A DNA stretch of 64,000 nt from the NCBI RefSeq assembly GCF_022682495.2, contig NW_026527566.1, positions 136,501 through 200,500 of the forward strand. The letters are read 5' to 3'. Positions 32,601 through 46,514 of the stretch are shown piece by piece. Each line of letters begins with the position of its first letter. Position 1 is the first letter of the stretch. The notes under the pieces were generated by a model. It searched no databases, had not been told where the DNA came from, and saw only the letters and a list, made by a program, of their open reading frames with translations. A program made the position numbers and the translations under genes. This DNA comes from Desmodus rotundus. Lineage: Eukaryota > Chordata > Mammalia > Chiroptera > Phyllostomidae.

Positions 32601-35600
32601 ACCTGGTGCCTGGAAGAGGGGCCAGCCACGGTTCCGCGCCAGGTGGAGCGGTTCCGGGCGGGCGGGCGGGACCCTCGACCAAGGACCGGTTCTCCCTTGG
32701 GGAGTCTGGCCTGTGCCCCGCCTGGGAGGCCAAGAGCCTTGCTTCGCCTGCAAAGCCCCCACCCTGCCACAAGGCGGCAGACTTGGACCCAGCCACTTCA
32801 ACCCTCCAGTCTCTGCGGAACCACCCAAAAATGCAGTGTGACCGCTGCGACCTCAGTCCCCCAGAGCTCGAACCCCCACCTCTGTGAGGGAATCCGCGAC
32901 CTCCTGTCCTTGGCGTCCGCAAAAGGCATTCACCTGCGGTGAACCTGGGCCTCGGGCGAACACGGTCAGGCCCCATGGTAGGAGCCCGGGGAGGCAATGG
33001 CAGCCTCTGCGGCCAGGCCTCGGACTCTCCCCGGGGCTCTCTCGGGTCCCAGGCGCCCTCTCTCGCCCGGGGAGTGCCCACACCGTCCCCTGACCCCCGC
33101 AGGACGCCTGCATCCCGCCATAAGCGGCCCACCTCGTCCATGGAGCTGGGACACATGGGGCCGGGGTGCGAGCAACTGGCCTATGTGGCTGCAAACCCGC
33201 AGACCCCTCCGTCCCGTCCCCACCACTGCGAAGATCCCCCTGTTCTTCCATCCGTAAAGGGGGACCCCTTTACGGATGGAAGAACAGGGGGGAGGCCCCC
33301 AGGAGATGGCTTTTGTCCGAGCCGCGGCTGGGTGGTTTCGGGCCAAGAGGCGGGGCCGCGCAGGCGCAAGCAGGCCCCACCCCAAGAGCATCCCTCCGGG
33401 CAACGTGCCCCCCCCTTGAGATATCAGGCCAGGTCCACAGGGTCCCTGGGCTGGTGTCAGAGTTAACGGAGGCCCTCCCTGCCACCCAGAGGACCGCGCG
33501 TTTTCCCGTGGACCACACTTGCCAGGCTGTCTCCCACCCCGCCAGAGGCAGAGTGCCAGGGAAGAGCTAGGGACCTGGGGCCGGGAAGAGGGGCCGGCCA
33601 CGGTTCCGCGCCAGGTGGAGCGGTTCCGAGCGGGCGGGCGGGACCCTCGACCAAGGACCGGTTCTCCCTTGGGGAGTCTGGCCTGTGCCCCGCCTGGGAG
33701 GCCAAGAGCCTTGCTTCGCCTGCAAAGCCCCCACCCTGCCACAAGGCGGCAGACTTGGACCCAGCCACTTCAACCCTCCAGTCTCTGCGGAACCACCCAA
33801 AAATGGAGTGTGACCGCTGCGGCCTCAGTCCCCCAGAGCTCGAACCCCCACCTCTGTGAGGGAATCGGCGACCTCCTGTCCTTGGCGTCCGCAAAAGGCA
33901 TTCACCTGCGGTGAACCTGGGCCTCGGGCGAACACGGTCAGGCCCCATGGTAGGAGCCCGGGGAGGCAATGGCAGCCTCTGCGGCCAGGCCTCGGACTCT
34001 CCCCGGGGCTCTCTCGGGTCCCAGGCGCCCTCTCTCGCCCGGGGAGTGCCCACACCGTCCCCTGACCCCCGCAGGACGCCTGCATCCCGCCATAAGCGGC
34101 CCACCTCGTCCATGGAGCTGGGACACATGGGGCCGGGCTGCGAGCAACTGGCCTGTGTGGTTGCAAACCCGCAGAACCCTCCGTCCCGTCCCCACCACTG
34201 CGAAGATCCCCCTGTTCTTCCATCCGTAAAGGGGTCCCCCTTTACGGATGGAAGAACAGGGGGGAGGCCCCCAGGAGATGGCTTTTGTCCGAGACGCGGC
34301 TGGGAGGTTTGGGGCCAAGAGGCGGGGCCGCGCAGGCGCAAGCAGGCCCCACCCCAAGAGCATCCCTCCGGGCAACGTGCCCCCCCCTTGAGATATCAGG
34401 CCAGGTCCACAGGGTCCCTGGGCTGGTGTCAGTGTTAACGGAGGCCCTCCCTGCCACCCACAGGACCGCGCGTTTTCCCGTGGACCACACTTCCCAGCAG
34501 CTCTCCCACCCCCGCAGAGGCAGAGTGCCAGGAAAGAACTAGGGACCTGGTGCCTGGAAGAGGGGCCGGCCACGGTTCCGCGCCAGGTGGAGCGGTTCCG
34601 GGCGGGCGGGCGGGACCCTCGACCAAGGACCGGTTCTCCCTTGGGGAGTCTGGCCTGTGCCCCGCCTGGGAGGCCAAGAGCCTTGCTTCGCCTGCAAAGC
34701 CCCCACCCTGCCACAAGGCGGCAGACTTGGACCCAGCCGCTTCAACCCTCCAGTCTCTGAGGAACCACCCAAAAATGGAGTGTGACCGCTGCGACCTCAG
34801 TCCCCCAGAGCCCGAACCCCCACCTCTGTGAGGGAATCGGCGACCTCCTGTCCTTGGCGTCCGCAAAAGGCATTCACCTGCGGTGAACCTGGGCCTCGGG
34901 CGAACACGGCCAGGCCCCATGGTAGGAGCCCGGGGAGGCAATGGCAGCCTCTGCGGCCAGGCCTCGGACTCTCCTCGGGGCTCTCTCGGGGCACGGGCAC
35001 CCTCTCTCGCCTAGAGAGTGCCCACGCCGTGCCTTGAGCCCCGCGAGACACCTGCTTCCCGTGATAAGAGGCCCCCTGCCTCCGTGGAGCTTGGAACTCT
35101 GGGGCCGGGCTGCGGGTCCCTGGGCTAAGTGGCTGGAAGCGCGCAGACCCCTCCGTCCCGACCGCCCAACTGCGAAGGACAGGGGGGAGGCCCCCAGGAG
35201 ATGGCTTTGTTCAGAGCCACGGCTGGCCGGTTTCGGGCCAAGACGCGGGACCCGGCACGCTCAGGACAGGCAGCCTCAACACAAGCCTCCCTCGGGGCAA
35301 CGGGCCCCACCCTGGACATATCAGGCCTGCTTCACAGGGTCCCTGGGGTCGTGTCCGTGGAACTGGAAGCTCTCCCCGCCACCCAGAGGTCCGTTCCTTT
35401 TCCCGTGGACCACACTTGCCAGCCCGTCTTACACCCCGCCAGAGGCAGAGTGCCAGGGAAGAGCTAGGGACCCGGGGCCTCGATGAGGGGCGGGCCAGGG
35501 TTCCACGCCTGGTGGGCAGGGGCCCGGGCGGGCCGGACCCACGCCCAGGGACCCCGTCTCCAGGGGGGACTCGGGCCTGAGACCTGCCTGGGGGGCTATG

Positions 35601-38600
35601 AGTCTTTCCTGGCTCAATCGGCCCCACCCTGCCCCCAGGCGGGAAACGTGCACCGAGACGCTTCTACTCTCTAAAGTCTGGGCTGGACTTCGCGAGAAGG
35701 GACTGTGTCCACTGGGACCCGGGTCCCACAGAGCTCGAACCCCCCTCCCCGTGAAGGCATCCGCGGCCTGTGGTCCCTGGTGTCCGCAAAAGGCATTCAC
35801 CTGCGGAGAACCTGGGCCCAGGTGAGCGGGACCAGGCCCCACGGCAGGAGCCTGGGGAGGCCACTGGAGCCCCGGGGGCCAGGGCTGGGCATTTTCCCGG
35901 GTGCTCTCTCGGGTCCCAGGCGCCCTCTCTCGCCCGGGGAGTGCCCACGCCGTCCCCTGACCCCCGCAGGACGCCTGCATCTCGCCATAAGCGGCCCACC
36001 TCGTCCATGGAGCTGGGACACATGGGGCCGGGGTGCGAGGAACTGGCCTACGTGGCTGCAAACCCGCAGACCCCTCCGTCCCGTCCCCACCACTGCGAAG
36101 ATCCCCCTGTTCTTCCATCCGTAAAGGGGTCCCCGGGAGGCCCCCAGGAGATGGCTTTTGTCCGAGACGCGGCTGGGTGGTTTCGGGCCAAGAGGCGGGG
36201 CCGCGCAGGCGCAAGCAGGCCCCACCCCAAGAGCATCCCTCCGGGCAACGTGCCCCCCCCTTGAGATATCAGGCGTGGTCCACAGGGTCCCTGGGCTGGT
36301 GTCAGAGTTAACTGAGGCCCTCCCTGCCACCCAGAGGACGGCGCGTTTTCCCGTGGACCACACTTGCCAGGCCGTCTCCCACCCCGCCAGAGGCAGAGTG
36401 CCAGGGAAGAGCTAGGGACCTGGGGCAGGGAAGAGGGGCCGGCCACGGTTCCGGGCCAGGTGGGGCGGGCCCGGGCGGGCGGGACCCACGCCCAGGGACC
36501 GGGTCTCCCTGGGGGTCTCGGGCCTGAGACCTGCCTGGGGGGCTAAGAGTCTCTCTTGGCTCATACGGCCCCACCCTGCCCCGAGGCGGAAAACTTGGAC
36601 CGAGACGCTTCTACTCTCTAAAGTCTGGGCTGAACTTTGCGAGAAGGGACTGTGTGCGCTGCGACCTGGGTCCCACAGAGCTCGAACCCCCCCTGCCCGT
36701 GAAGGGATCCGCGGCCTGTGGTCCCTGGTTTCCGCAAAAGGCATTCACCTGCGGAGAACCTGGGCCCAGGTGAGCGGGACCAGGTCCCACGGCAGGAGCC
36801 TGGGGAGGCCACTGGTGCCCCGGGGGCCAGGACTGGGCATTTTCCCGGGTGCTCTCTCGTGTCCCAGGCGCCCTCTTTCGCCCTGGGTGTGCCCACGCCG
36901 TCCCCTGACCCCCGCAGGACGCCTGCATCCCGCCATAAGCGGCCCACCTCGTCCATGGAGCTGGGACACATGGGGCCGGGGTGCGAGCAACTGGCCTACG
37001 TGGCTGCAAACCCGCAGACCCCTCCGTCCCGTCCCCACCACTGCGAAGATCCCCCTGTTCTTCCATCCGTAAAGGGGGACCCCTTTATGGATGGAAGAAC
37101 AGGGGGGAGGCCCCCAGGAGATGGCTTTTGTCCGAGACGCGGCTGGGAGGTTTGGGGCCAAGAGGCGGGGCCGCGCAGGCGCAAGCAGGCCCCACCCCAA
37201 GAGCATCCCTCCGGGCAACGTGCCCCCCCCTTGAGATATCAGGCCAGGTCCACAGGGTCCCTGGGCTGGTGTCAGAGTTAACGGAGGCCCTCCCTGCGAC
37301 CCAGAGGACCGCGCGTTTTCCCGTGGACCACACTTCCCAGCAGCTCTCCCACCCCCGCAGAGGCAGAGTGCCAGGAAAGAACTAGGGACCTGGTGCCTGG
37401 AAGAGGGGCCAGCCACGGTTCCGCGCCAGGTGGAGCGGTTCCGGGCGGGCGGGCGGGACCCTCGACCAAGGACCGGTTCTCCCTTGGGGAGTCTGGCCTG
37501 TGCCCCGCCTGGGAGGCCAAGAGCCTTGCTTCGCCTGCAAAGCCCCCACCCTGCCACAAGGCGGCAGACTTGGACCCAGCCACTTCAACCCTCCAGTCTC
37601 TGCGGAACCACCCAAAAATGCAGTGTGACCGCTGCGACCTCAGTCCCCCAGAGCTCGAACCCCCACCTCTGTGAGGGAATCCGCGACCTCCTGTCCTTGG
37701 CGTCCGCAAAAGGCATTCACCTGCGGTGAACCTGGGCCTCGGGCGAACACGGTCAGGCCCCATGGTAGGAGCCCGGGGAGGCAATGGCAGCCTCTGCGGC
37801 CAGGCCTCGGACTCTCCCCGGGGCTCTCTCGGGTCCCAGGCGCCCTCTCTCGCCCGGGGAGTGCCCACACCGTCCCCTGACCCCCGCAGGACGCCTGCAT
37901 CCCGCCATAAGCGGCCCACCTCGTCCATGGAGCTGGGACACATGGGGCCGGGGTGCGAGCAACTGGCCTATGTGGCTGCAAACCCGCAGACCCCTCCGTC
38001 CCGTCCCCACCACTGCGAAGATCCCCCTGTTCTTCCATCCGTAAAGGGGGACCCCTTTACGGATGGAAGAACAGGGGGGAGGCCCCCAGGAGATGGCTTT
38101 TGTCCGAGCCGCGGCTGGGTGGTTTCGGGCCAAGAGGCGGGGCCGCGCAGGCGCAAGCAGGCCCCACCCCAAGAGCATCCCTCCGGGCAACGTGCCCCCC
38201 CCTTGAGATATCAGGCCAGGTCCACAGGGTCCCTGGGCTGGTGTCAGAGTTAACGGAGGCCCTCCCTGCCACCCAGAGGACCGCGCGTTTTCCCGTGGAC
38301 CACACTTGCCAGGCTGTCTCCCACCCCGCCAGAGGCAGAGTGCCAGGGAAGAGCTAGGGACCTGGGGCCGGGAAGAGGGGCCGGCCACGGTTCCGCGCCA
38401 GGTGGAGCGGTTCCGAGCGGGCGGGCGGGACCCTCGACCAAGGACCGGTTCTCCCTTGGGGAGTCTGGCCTGTGCCCCGCCTGGGAGGCCAAGAGCCTTG
38501 CTTCGCCTGCAAAGCCCCCACCCTGCCACAAGGCGGCAGACTTGGACACAGCCGCTTCAACCCTCCAGTCTCTGCGGAACCACCCAAAAATGGAGTGTGA

Positions 38601-39128
38601 CCGCTGCGACCTCAGTCCCCCAGAGCTCGAACCCCCACCTCTGTGAGGGAATCGGCGACCTCCTGTCCTTGGCGTCCGCAAAAGGCATTCACCTGCGGTG
38701 AACCTGGGCCTCGGGCGAGCACGGCCAGGCCCCATGGTAGGAGCCCGGGGAGGCAATGGCAGCCTCTGCGGCCAGGCCTCGGACTCTCCCCGGGGCTCTC
38801 TCGGGGCACGGGCACCCTCTCTCGCCTAGAGAGTGCCCACGCCGTGCCTTGAGCCCCGCGAGACACCTGCTTCCCGTGATAAGAGGCCCCCTGCCTCCGT
38901 GGAGCTTGGAACTCTGGGGCCGGGCTGCGGGTCCCTGGGCTAAGTGGCTGGAAGCGCGCAGACCCCTCCGTCCCGACCGCCCAACTGCGAAGGACAGGGG
39001 GGAGGCCCCCAGGAGATGGCTTTGTTCAGAGCCGCGGCTGGCCGGTTTCGGGCCAAGACGCGGGACCCGGCAGGCTCAGGACAGGCAGCCCCAGCACAAG
39101 CCTCCCTCGGGGCAACGGGCCCCACCCT
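29602..39128. repeat. 4,787-bp sub-repeat (five monomers) in tandem
   Basis: Monomer starts 30526, 31474, 32444 and 33416 recur at 35313, 36261, 37231 and 38203, all offset by 4,787 bp. The two five-monomer blocks are very similar, including the rare GA-loop hairpins at 32264/37051 and 33236/38023. They diverge toward 33.8/38.6 kb. The same pair is carried again in copy 2 of the 15,260-bp repeat. Confidence 0.85.
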
Positions 39129-42100
39129 GGACATATCAGGCCTGCTTCACAGGGTCCCTGGGGTCGTGTCCGTGGAACTGGAAGCTCTCCCCGCCACCCA
39201 GAGGTCCGTTCCTTTTCCCGTGGACCACACTTGCCAGCCCGTCTTACACCCCGCCAGAGGCAGAGTGCCAGGGAAGAGCTAGGGAACCGGGGCCTCGATG
39301 AGGGGCGGGCCAGGGTTCCACGCCTGGTGGGCAGGGGCCCGGGCGGGCCGGACCCACGCCCAGGGACCCCGTCTCCAGGGGGGACTCGGGCCTGAGACCT
39401 GCCTGGGGGGCTATGAGTCTTTCCTGGCTCAATCGGCCCCACCCTGCCCCGAGGCGGCAAACGTGCACCGAGACGCTTCTACTCTCTAAAGTCTGGGCTG
39501 GACTTCGCGAGAAGGGACTGTGTCCACTGGGACCCGGGTCCCACAGAGCTCGAACCCCCCTCCCCGTGAAGGCATCCGCGGCCTGTGGTCCCTGGTGTCC
39601 GCAAAAGGCTTTCACCTGCGGATAACCTGGGCCCAGGTGAGCGGGACCAGGCTCCACGGCAGGAGCCTGGGGAGGCCACTGGAGCCCCGGGGGCCAGGGC
39701 TGGGCATTTTCCCGGGTGCTCTCTCGGGTCCCAGGAGCCCTCTCTCGCCCGGGGAGTGCCCACGCCGTCCCCTGACCCCCGCAGGACGCCTGCATCCCGC
39801 CATAAGCGGCCCACCTCGTCCATGGAGCTGGGACACATGGGGCCGGGGTGCGAGGAACTGGCCTACGTGGCTGCAAACCCGCAGACCCCTCCGTCCCGTC
39901 CCCACCACTGCGAAGATCCCCCTGTTCTTCCATCCGTAAAGGGGTCCCCGGGAGGCCCCCAGGAGATGGCTTTTGTCCGAGACGCGGCTGGGAGGTTTGG
40001 GGCCAAGAGGCGGGGCCGCGCAGGCGCAAGCAGGCCCCACCCCAAGAGCATCCCTCCGGGCAACGTGCCCCCCCCTTGAGATATCAGGCCAGGTCCACAG
40101 GGTCCCTGGGCTGGTGTCAGAGTTAACGGAGGCCCTCCCTGCCACCCAGAGGACCGCGCGTTTTCCCGTGGACCACACTTGCCAGGCTGTCTCCCACCCC
40201 GCCAGAGGCAGAGTGCCAGGGAAGAGCTAGGGACCTGGGGCCGGGAAGAGGGGCCGGCCACGGTTCCGCGCCAGGTGGAGCGGTTCCGGGCGGGCGGGCG
40301 GGACCCTCGACCAAGGACCGGTTCTTCCTTGGGGAGTCTGGCCTGTGCCCCGCCTGGGAGGCCAAGAGCCTTGCTTCGCCTGCAAAGCCCCCACCCTGCC
40401 ACAAGGCGGCAGACTTGGACCCAGCCGCTTCAACCCTCCAGTCTCTGCGGAACCACCCAAAAATGGAGTGTGACCGCTGCGACCTCAGTCCCCCAGAGCT
40501 CGAACCCCCACCTCTGTGAGGGAATCGGCGACCTCCTGTCCTTGGCGTCCGCAAAAGGCATTCACCTGCGGTGAACCTGGGCCTCGGGCGAGCACGGCCA
40601 GGCCCCATGGTAGGAGCCCGGGGAGGCAATGGCAGCCTCTGCGGCCAGGCCTCGGACTCTCCCCGGGGCTCTCTCGGGGCACGGGCACCCTCTCTCGCCT
40701 AGAGAGTGCCCACGCCGTGCCTTGAGCCCCGCGAGACACCTGCTTCCCGTGATAAGAGGCCCCCTGCCTCCGTGGAGCTTGGAACTCTGGGGCGGGCTGC
40801 GGGTCCCTGGGCTAAGTGGCTGGAAGCGAGCAGACCCCTCCGTCCCGACCGCCCAACTGGGAAGGACAGGGGGGAGGCCCCCAGGAGATGGCTTTGGTCA
40901 GAGCCGCTGCTGGCCGGTTTCGGGCCGAGACGCGGGACCCGGCAGGCTCAGGACAGGCAGCCCCAGCACAAGCCTCCCTCGGGGCAACGGGCCCCACCCT
41001 GGACATATCAGGCCTGCTTCACAGGGTCCCTGGGGTCGTGTCGGTGGAACTGGAAGCTCTCCCCGCCACCCAGAGGTCCGTTCCTTTTCCCGTGGACCAC
41101 ACTTGCCAGCCCGTCTCCCACCCCGCCAGAGGCAGAGTGCCAGGGAAGAGCTAGGGACCCGGGGCCTCGATGAGGGGCGGACCAGGGTTCCGCGCCTGGT
41201 GGGCAAGGGCCCGGGCGGGCGGGACCCAAGCCAAGGGACCGGGTCTCCCTGGGGGTCTCGGGCCTGAGACCTGGCTGGGGGGCTAAGAGTCTCTCTTGGC
41301 TCAAACGGCCCCACCCTGCCCCGAGGCGGAAAACTTGGACCGAGACGCTTTTACTCTCTAAAGTCTGGGCTGAACTTTGCGAAAAGGGACTGTGTGCGCT
41401 GCGACCTGGGTCCCACAGAGCTCGAACCCCCCCTGCCCGTGAAGGGATCCGCTGCCTGTGGTCCCTGGTGTCCGCAAAAGGCATTCACCTGCGGAGAACC
41501 TGGGCCCAGGTGAGCGGGACCAGGTCCCACGGCAGGAGCCTGGGGAGGCCACTGGTGCCCCGGGGGCCAGGACTGGGCATTTTCCCGGGTGCTCTCTCGT
41601 GTCCCAGGCGCCCTATTTCGCCCTGGGTGTGCCCACGCCGTCCCCTGTCCCCCGCAGGACGCCTGCATCCCGCCATAAGCGGCCCACCTCGTCCATGGAG
41701 CTGGGACACATGGGGCCGGGGTGCGAGCAACTGGCCTACGTGGCTGCAAACCCGCAGACCCCTCCGTCCCGTCCCCACCACTGCGAAGATCCCCCTGTTC
41801 TTCCATCCGTAAAGGGGTCCCCCTTTACGGATGGAAGAACAGGGGGGAGGCCCCCAGGAGATGGCTTTTGTCCGAGACGCGGCTGGGAGGTTTGGGGCCA
41901 AGAGGCGGGGCCGCGCAGGCGCAAGCAGGCCCCACCCCAAGAGCATCCCTCCGGGCAACGTGCCCCCCCCTTGAGATATCAGGCCAGGTCCACAGGGTCC
42001 CTGGGCTGGTGTCAGAGTTAACGGAGGCCCTCCCTGCCACCCAGAGGCCCGCGCGTTTTCCCGTGGACCACACTTGCCAGGCCGTCTCCCACCCCGCCAG

Positions 42101-45100
42101 AGGCAGAGTGCCAGGGACGAACTAGGGACCTGGGGCCGGGAAGCAGGGCCGGCCACGGTTCCGGGCCAGGTGGGGCGGGCCCGGGCGGGCGGGACCCACG
42201 CCCAGGGACCGGGTCTCCCTGGGGGTCTCGGGCCTGAGACCTGCCTGGGGGGCTAAGAGTCTCTCTTGGCTCAAACGGACCCACCCTGCCCCGAGGCGGA
42301 AAACTTGGAACGAGACGCTTCTACTCTCTAAAGTCTGGGCTGAACTTTGCGAGAAGGGACTGTGTGCGCTGCGACCTGGGTCCCACAGAGCTCGAAACCC
42401 CCCTGCCCGTGAAGGGATCCGCGGCCTGTGGTCCCTGGTGTCCGCAAAAGGCATTCACCTGCGGAGAAACTGGGCCCAGGTGAGCGGGACCAGGCCCCAC
42501 GGCAGGAGCCTGGGGAGGCCACTGGAGCCCCGGGGGCCAGGGCTGGGCATTTTCCCGGGTTCTCTCTTGGGTCCCAGGCGCCCTCTCTCACCCGGGGAGT
42601 GCCCACGCCGTCCCCTGACCCCCGCAGGACGCCTGCATCCCGCCATAAGCGGCCCACCTCGTCCATGGAGCTGGGACACATGGGGCCGGGGTGCGAGCAA
42701 CTGGCCTACGTGGCTGCAAACCCGCAGACCCCTCCGTCCCGTCCCCACCACTGCGAAGATCCCCCTGTTCTTCCATCCGTAAAGGGGTCCCCCTTTACGG
42801 ATGGAAGAACAGGGGGGAGGCCCCCAGGAGATGGCTTTTGTCCGAGACGCGGCTGGGAGGTTTCGGGGCAAGAGGCGGGGCCGCGCAGGCGCAAGCAGGC
42901 CCCACCCCAAGAGCATCCCTCCGGGCAACGTGCCCCCCCCTTGAGATATCAGGCCAGGTCCACAGGGTCCCTGGGCTGGTGTCAGAGTTAACGGAGGCCC
43001 TCCCTGCCACCCAGAGGACCGCGCGTTTTCCCGTGGACCACACTTGCCAGGCTGTCTCCCACCCCGCCAGAGGCAGAGTGCCAGGGAAGAGCTAGGGACC
43101 TGGGGCCGGGAAGAGGGGCCGGCCACGGTTCCCCGCCAGGTGGAGCGGTTCCGAGCGGGCGGGCGGGACCCTCGACCAAGGACCGGTTCTCCCTTGGGGA
43201 GTCTGGCCTGTGCCCCGCCTGGGAGGCTAAGAGCCTTGCTTCGCCTGCAAAGCCCCCACCCTGCCACAAGGCGGCAGACTTGACCCAGCCGCTTCAACCC
43301 TCCAGACTCTGCGGAACCACCCAAAAATGGAGTGTGACCGCTGCGACCTCAGTCCCACAGAGCTCGAACCCCCACCTCTGTGAGGGAATCGGCGACCTCC
43401 GTCCTTAGCGTCCGCAAAAGGCATTAATCTGCGGTGAACCTGGGCCTCGGGCGAACACGGCCAGGCCCCATGGTAGGAGCCCGGGGAGGCAATGGCAGCC
43501 TCTGCGGCCAGGCCTCGGACTCTCCCCGGGGCTCTCTCGGGTCCCAGGCGCCCTCTCTCGCCGGGGAGTGCCCCCGCCGTCCCCTGACCCCCGCAGGACG
43601 CCTGCATCCCGCCATAAGCGGCCCACCTCGTCCATGGACCTGGGACACATGGGGCCGGGTGCGAGCAACTAGCCTACGTGGCTGCAAACCCGCAGACCCC
43701 TCCGTCCCGTCCCCACCACTGCGAAGATCCCCCTGTTCTTCCATCCGTAAAGGGGTCCCCCTTTATGGATGGAAGAACAGGGGGGAGGCCCCCAGGAGAT
43801 GGCTTTTGTCCGAGCCGCGGCTGGGTGGTTTCGGGCCAAGAGGCGGGGCCGCGCAGGCGCAAGCAGGCCCCACCCCAAGAGCATCCCTCCGGGCAACGTG
43901 CCCCCCCCCCCTTGAGATATCAGGCCAGGTCCACAGGGTCCCTGGGCTGGTGTCAGAGTTAACGGAGGCCTTCCCTGCCACCCAGAGGACCGCGCGTTTT
44001 CCCGTGGACCACACTTCCCAGCAGCTCTCCCACCCCCGCAGAGGCAGAGTGCCAGGAAAGAACTAGGGACCTGGTGCCTGGAAGAGGGGCCGGCCACGGT
44101 TCCGCCCCAGGTGGAGCGGTTCCGGGCGGGCGGGCGGGACCCTCGACCAAGGACCGGTTCTCCCTTGGGGAGTCTGGCCTGTGCCCCGCCTGGGAGGCCA
44201 AGAGCCTTGCTTCGCCTGCAAAGCCCCCACCCTGCCACAAGGCGGCAGACTTGGACCCAGCCGCTTCAACCCTCCAGTCTCTGCGGAACCACCCAAAAAT
44301 GGAGTGTGACCGCTGCGACCTCAGTCCCCCAGAGCTCGAACCCCCACCTCTGTGAGGGAATCGGCGACCTCCTGTCCTTGGCGTCCGCAAAAGGCATTCA
44401 CCTGCGGTGAACCTGGGCCTCGGGCGAGCACGGCCAGGCCCCATGGTAGGAGCCCGGGGAGGCAATGGCAGCCTCTGCGGCCAGGCCTCGGACTCTCCCC
44501 GGGGCTCTCTCGGGGCACGGGCACCCTCTCTCGCCTAGAGAGTGCCCACGCCGTGCCTTGAGCCCCGCGAGACACCTGCTTCCCGTGATAAGAGGCCCCC
44601 TGCCTCCGTGGAGCTTGGAACTCTGGGGCCGGGCTGCGGGTCCCTGGGCTAAGTGGCTGGAAGCGCGCAGACCCCTCCGTCCCGACCGCCCAACTGCGAA
44701 GGACAGGGGGGAGGCCCCCAGGAGATGGCTTTGTTCAGAGCCGCGGCTGGCCGGTTTCGGGCCAAGACGCGGGACCCGGCAGGCTCAGGACAGGCAGCCC
44801 CAGCACAAGCCTCCCTCGGGGCAACGGGCCCCACCCTGGACATATCAGGCCTGCTTCACAGGGTCCCTGGGGTCGTGTCCGTGGAACTGGAAGCTCTCCC
44901 CGCCACCCAGAGGTCCGTTCCTTTTCCCGTGGACCACACTTGCCAGCCCGTCTTACACCCCGCCAGAGGCAGAGTGCCAGGGAAGAGCTAGGGACCCGGG
45001 GCCTCGATGAGGGGCGGGCCAGGGTTCCACGCCTGGTGGGCAGGGGCCCGGGCGGGCCGGACCCACGCCCAGGGACCCCGTCTCCAGGGGGGACTCGGGC

Positions 45101-46514
45101 CTGAGACCTGCCTGGGGGGCTATGAGTCTTTCCTGGCTCAATCGGCCCCACCCTGCCGCGAGGCGGCAAACGTGCACCGAGACGCTTCTACTCTCTAAAG
45201 TCTGGGCTGGACTTCGCGAGAAGGGACTGTGTCCACTGGGACCTGGGTCCCACAGAGCTCGAACCCCCCTCCCCGTGAAGGCATCCGCGGCCTGTGGTCC
45301 CTGGTGTCCGCAAAAGGCATTCACCTGCGGAGAACCTGGGCCCAGGTGAGCGGGACCAGGCCCCACGGCAGGAGCCTGGGGAGGCCACTGGAGCCCCGGG
45401 AGCCAGGGCTGGGCATTTTCCCGGGTGCTCTCTCGGGTCCCAGGCGCCCTCTCTCGCCCGGGGAGTGCCCACGCCGTCCCCTGACCCCCGCAGGACGCCT
45501 GCATCCCGCCATAAGCGGCCCACCTCGTCCATGGAGCTGGGACACATGGGGCCGGGGTGCGAGGAACTGGCCTACGTGGCTGCAAACCCGCAGACCCCTC
45601 CGTCCCGTCCCCACCACTGCGAAGATCCCCCTGTTCTTCCATCCGTAAAGGGGTCCCCGGGAGGCCCCCAGGAGATGGCTTTTGTCCGAGACGCGGCTGG
45701 GAGGTTTGGGGCCAAGAGGCGGGGCCGCGCAGGCGCAAGCAGGCCCCACCCCAAGAGCATCCCTCCGGGCAACGTGCCCCCCCCTTGAGATATCAGGCCA
45801 GGTCCACAGGGTCCCTGGGCTGGTGTCAGAGTTAACGGAGGCCCTCCCTGCCACCCAGAGGACCGCGCGTTTTCCCGTGGACCACACTTGCCAGGCTGTC
45901 TCCCACCCCGCCAGAGGCAGAGTGCCAGGGAAGAGCTAGGGACCTGGGGCCGGGAAGAGGGGACGGCCACGGTTCCGCGCCAGGTGGAGCGGTTCCGGGC
46001 GGGCGGGCGGGACCCTCGACCAAGGACCGGTTCTCCCTTGGGGAGTCTGGCCTGTGCCCCGCCTGGGAGGCTAAGAGCCTTGCTTCGCCTGCAAAGCCCC
46101 CCCCCTGCCACAAGGCGGCAGACTTGGACCCAGCCGCTTTAACCCTCCAGTCTCTGCGGAACCACCCAAAAATGGAGTGTGACCGCTGCGACCTCAGTCC
46201 CACAGAGCTCGAACCCCCACCTCTGTGAGGGAACCGGCGACCTCCGTCCTTGGCGTCCGCAAAAGGCATTCACCTGCGTTGAACCTGGGCCTCGGGCGAA
46301 CACGGTCAGGCCCCATGGTAGGAGCCCGGGGAGGCAATGGCAGCCTCTGCGGCCAGGCCTCGGACTCTCCCCGGGGCTCTCTCGGGTCCCAGGCGCCCTC
46401 TCTCGCCCGGGGAGTGCCCCCGCCGTCCCCTGACCCCCGCAGGACGCCTGCATCCCGCCATAAGCGGCCCACCTCGTCCATGGAGCTGGGACACATGGGG
46501 CCGGGGTGCGAGCA
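31255..46514. repeat. 15,260-bp higher-order repeat, copy 1
   Basis: A block of 16 monomers with the length order 970, 972, 972, 925, 948, 970, 972, 925, 948, 924, 971, 970, 971, 925, 948, 949, counted from 31474. Every monomer start recurs exactly 15,260 bp to the right. The left limit is set by the difference gcgaggaactgg (about 31255) versus gcgagcaactgg at the equivalent point near 46515. Confidence 0.93.
33236..33291. repeat. Palindrome with flipped loop (GA instead of TC)
   Basis: The arms are as in class P, but the centre reads GTAAAGGGG-GA-CCCCTTTAC, the reverse complement of the TC version. The same GA loop occurs at about 32264, 37051, 38023, 47524, 48496, 52311 and 53283. The copies at 32264, 37051, 47524 and 52311 also have one arm mismatch (tttatgg). 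Confidence 0.93.
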
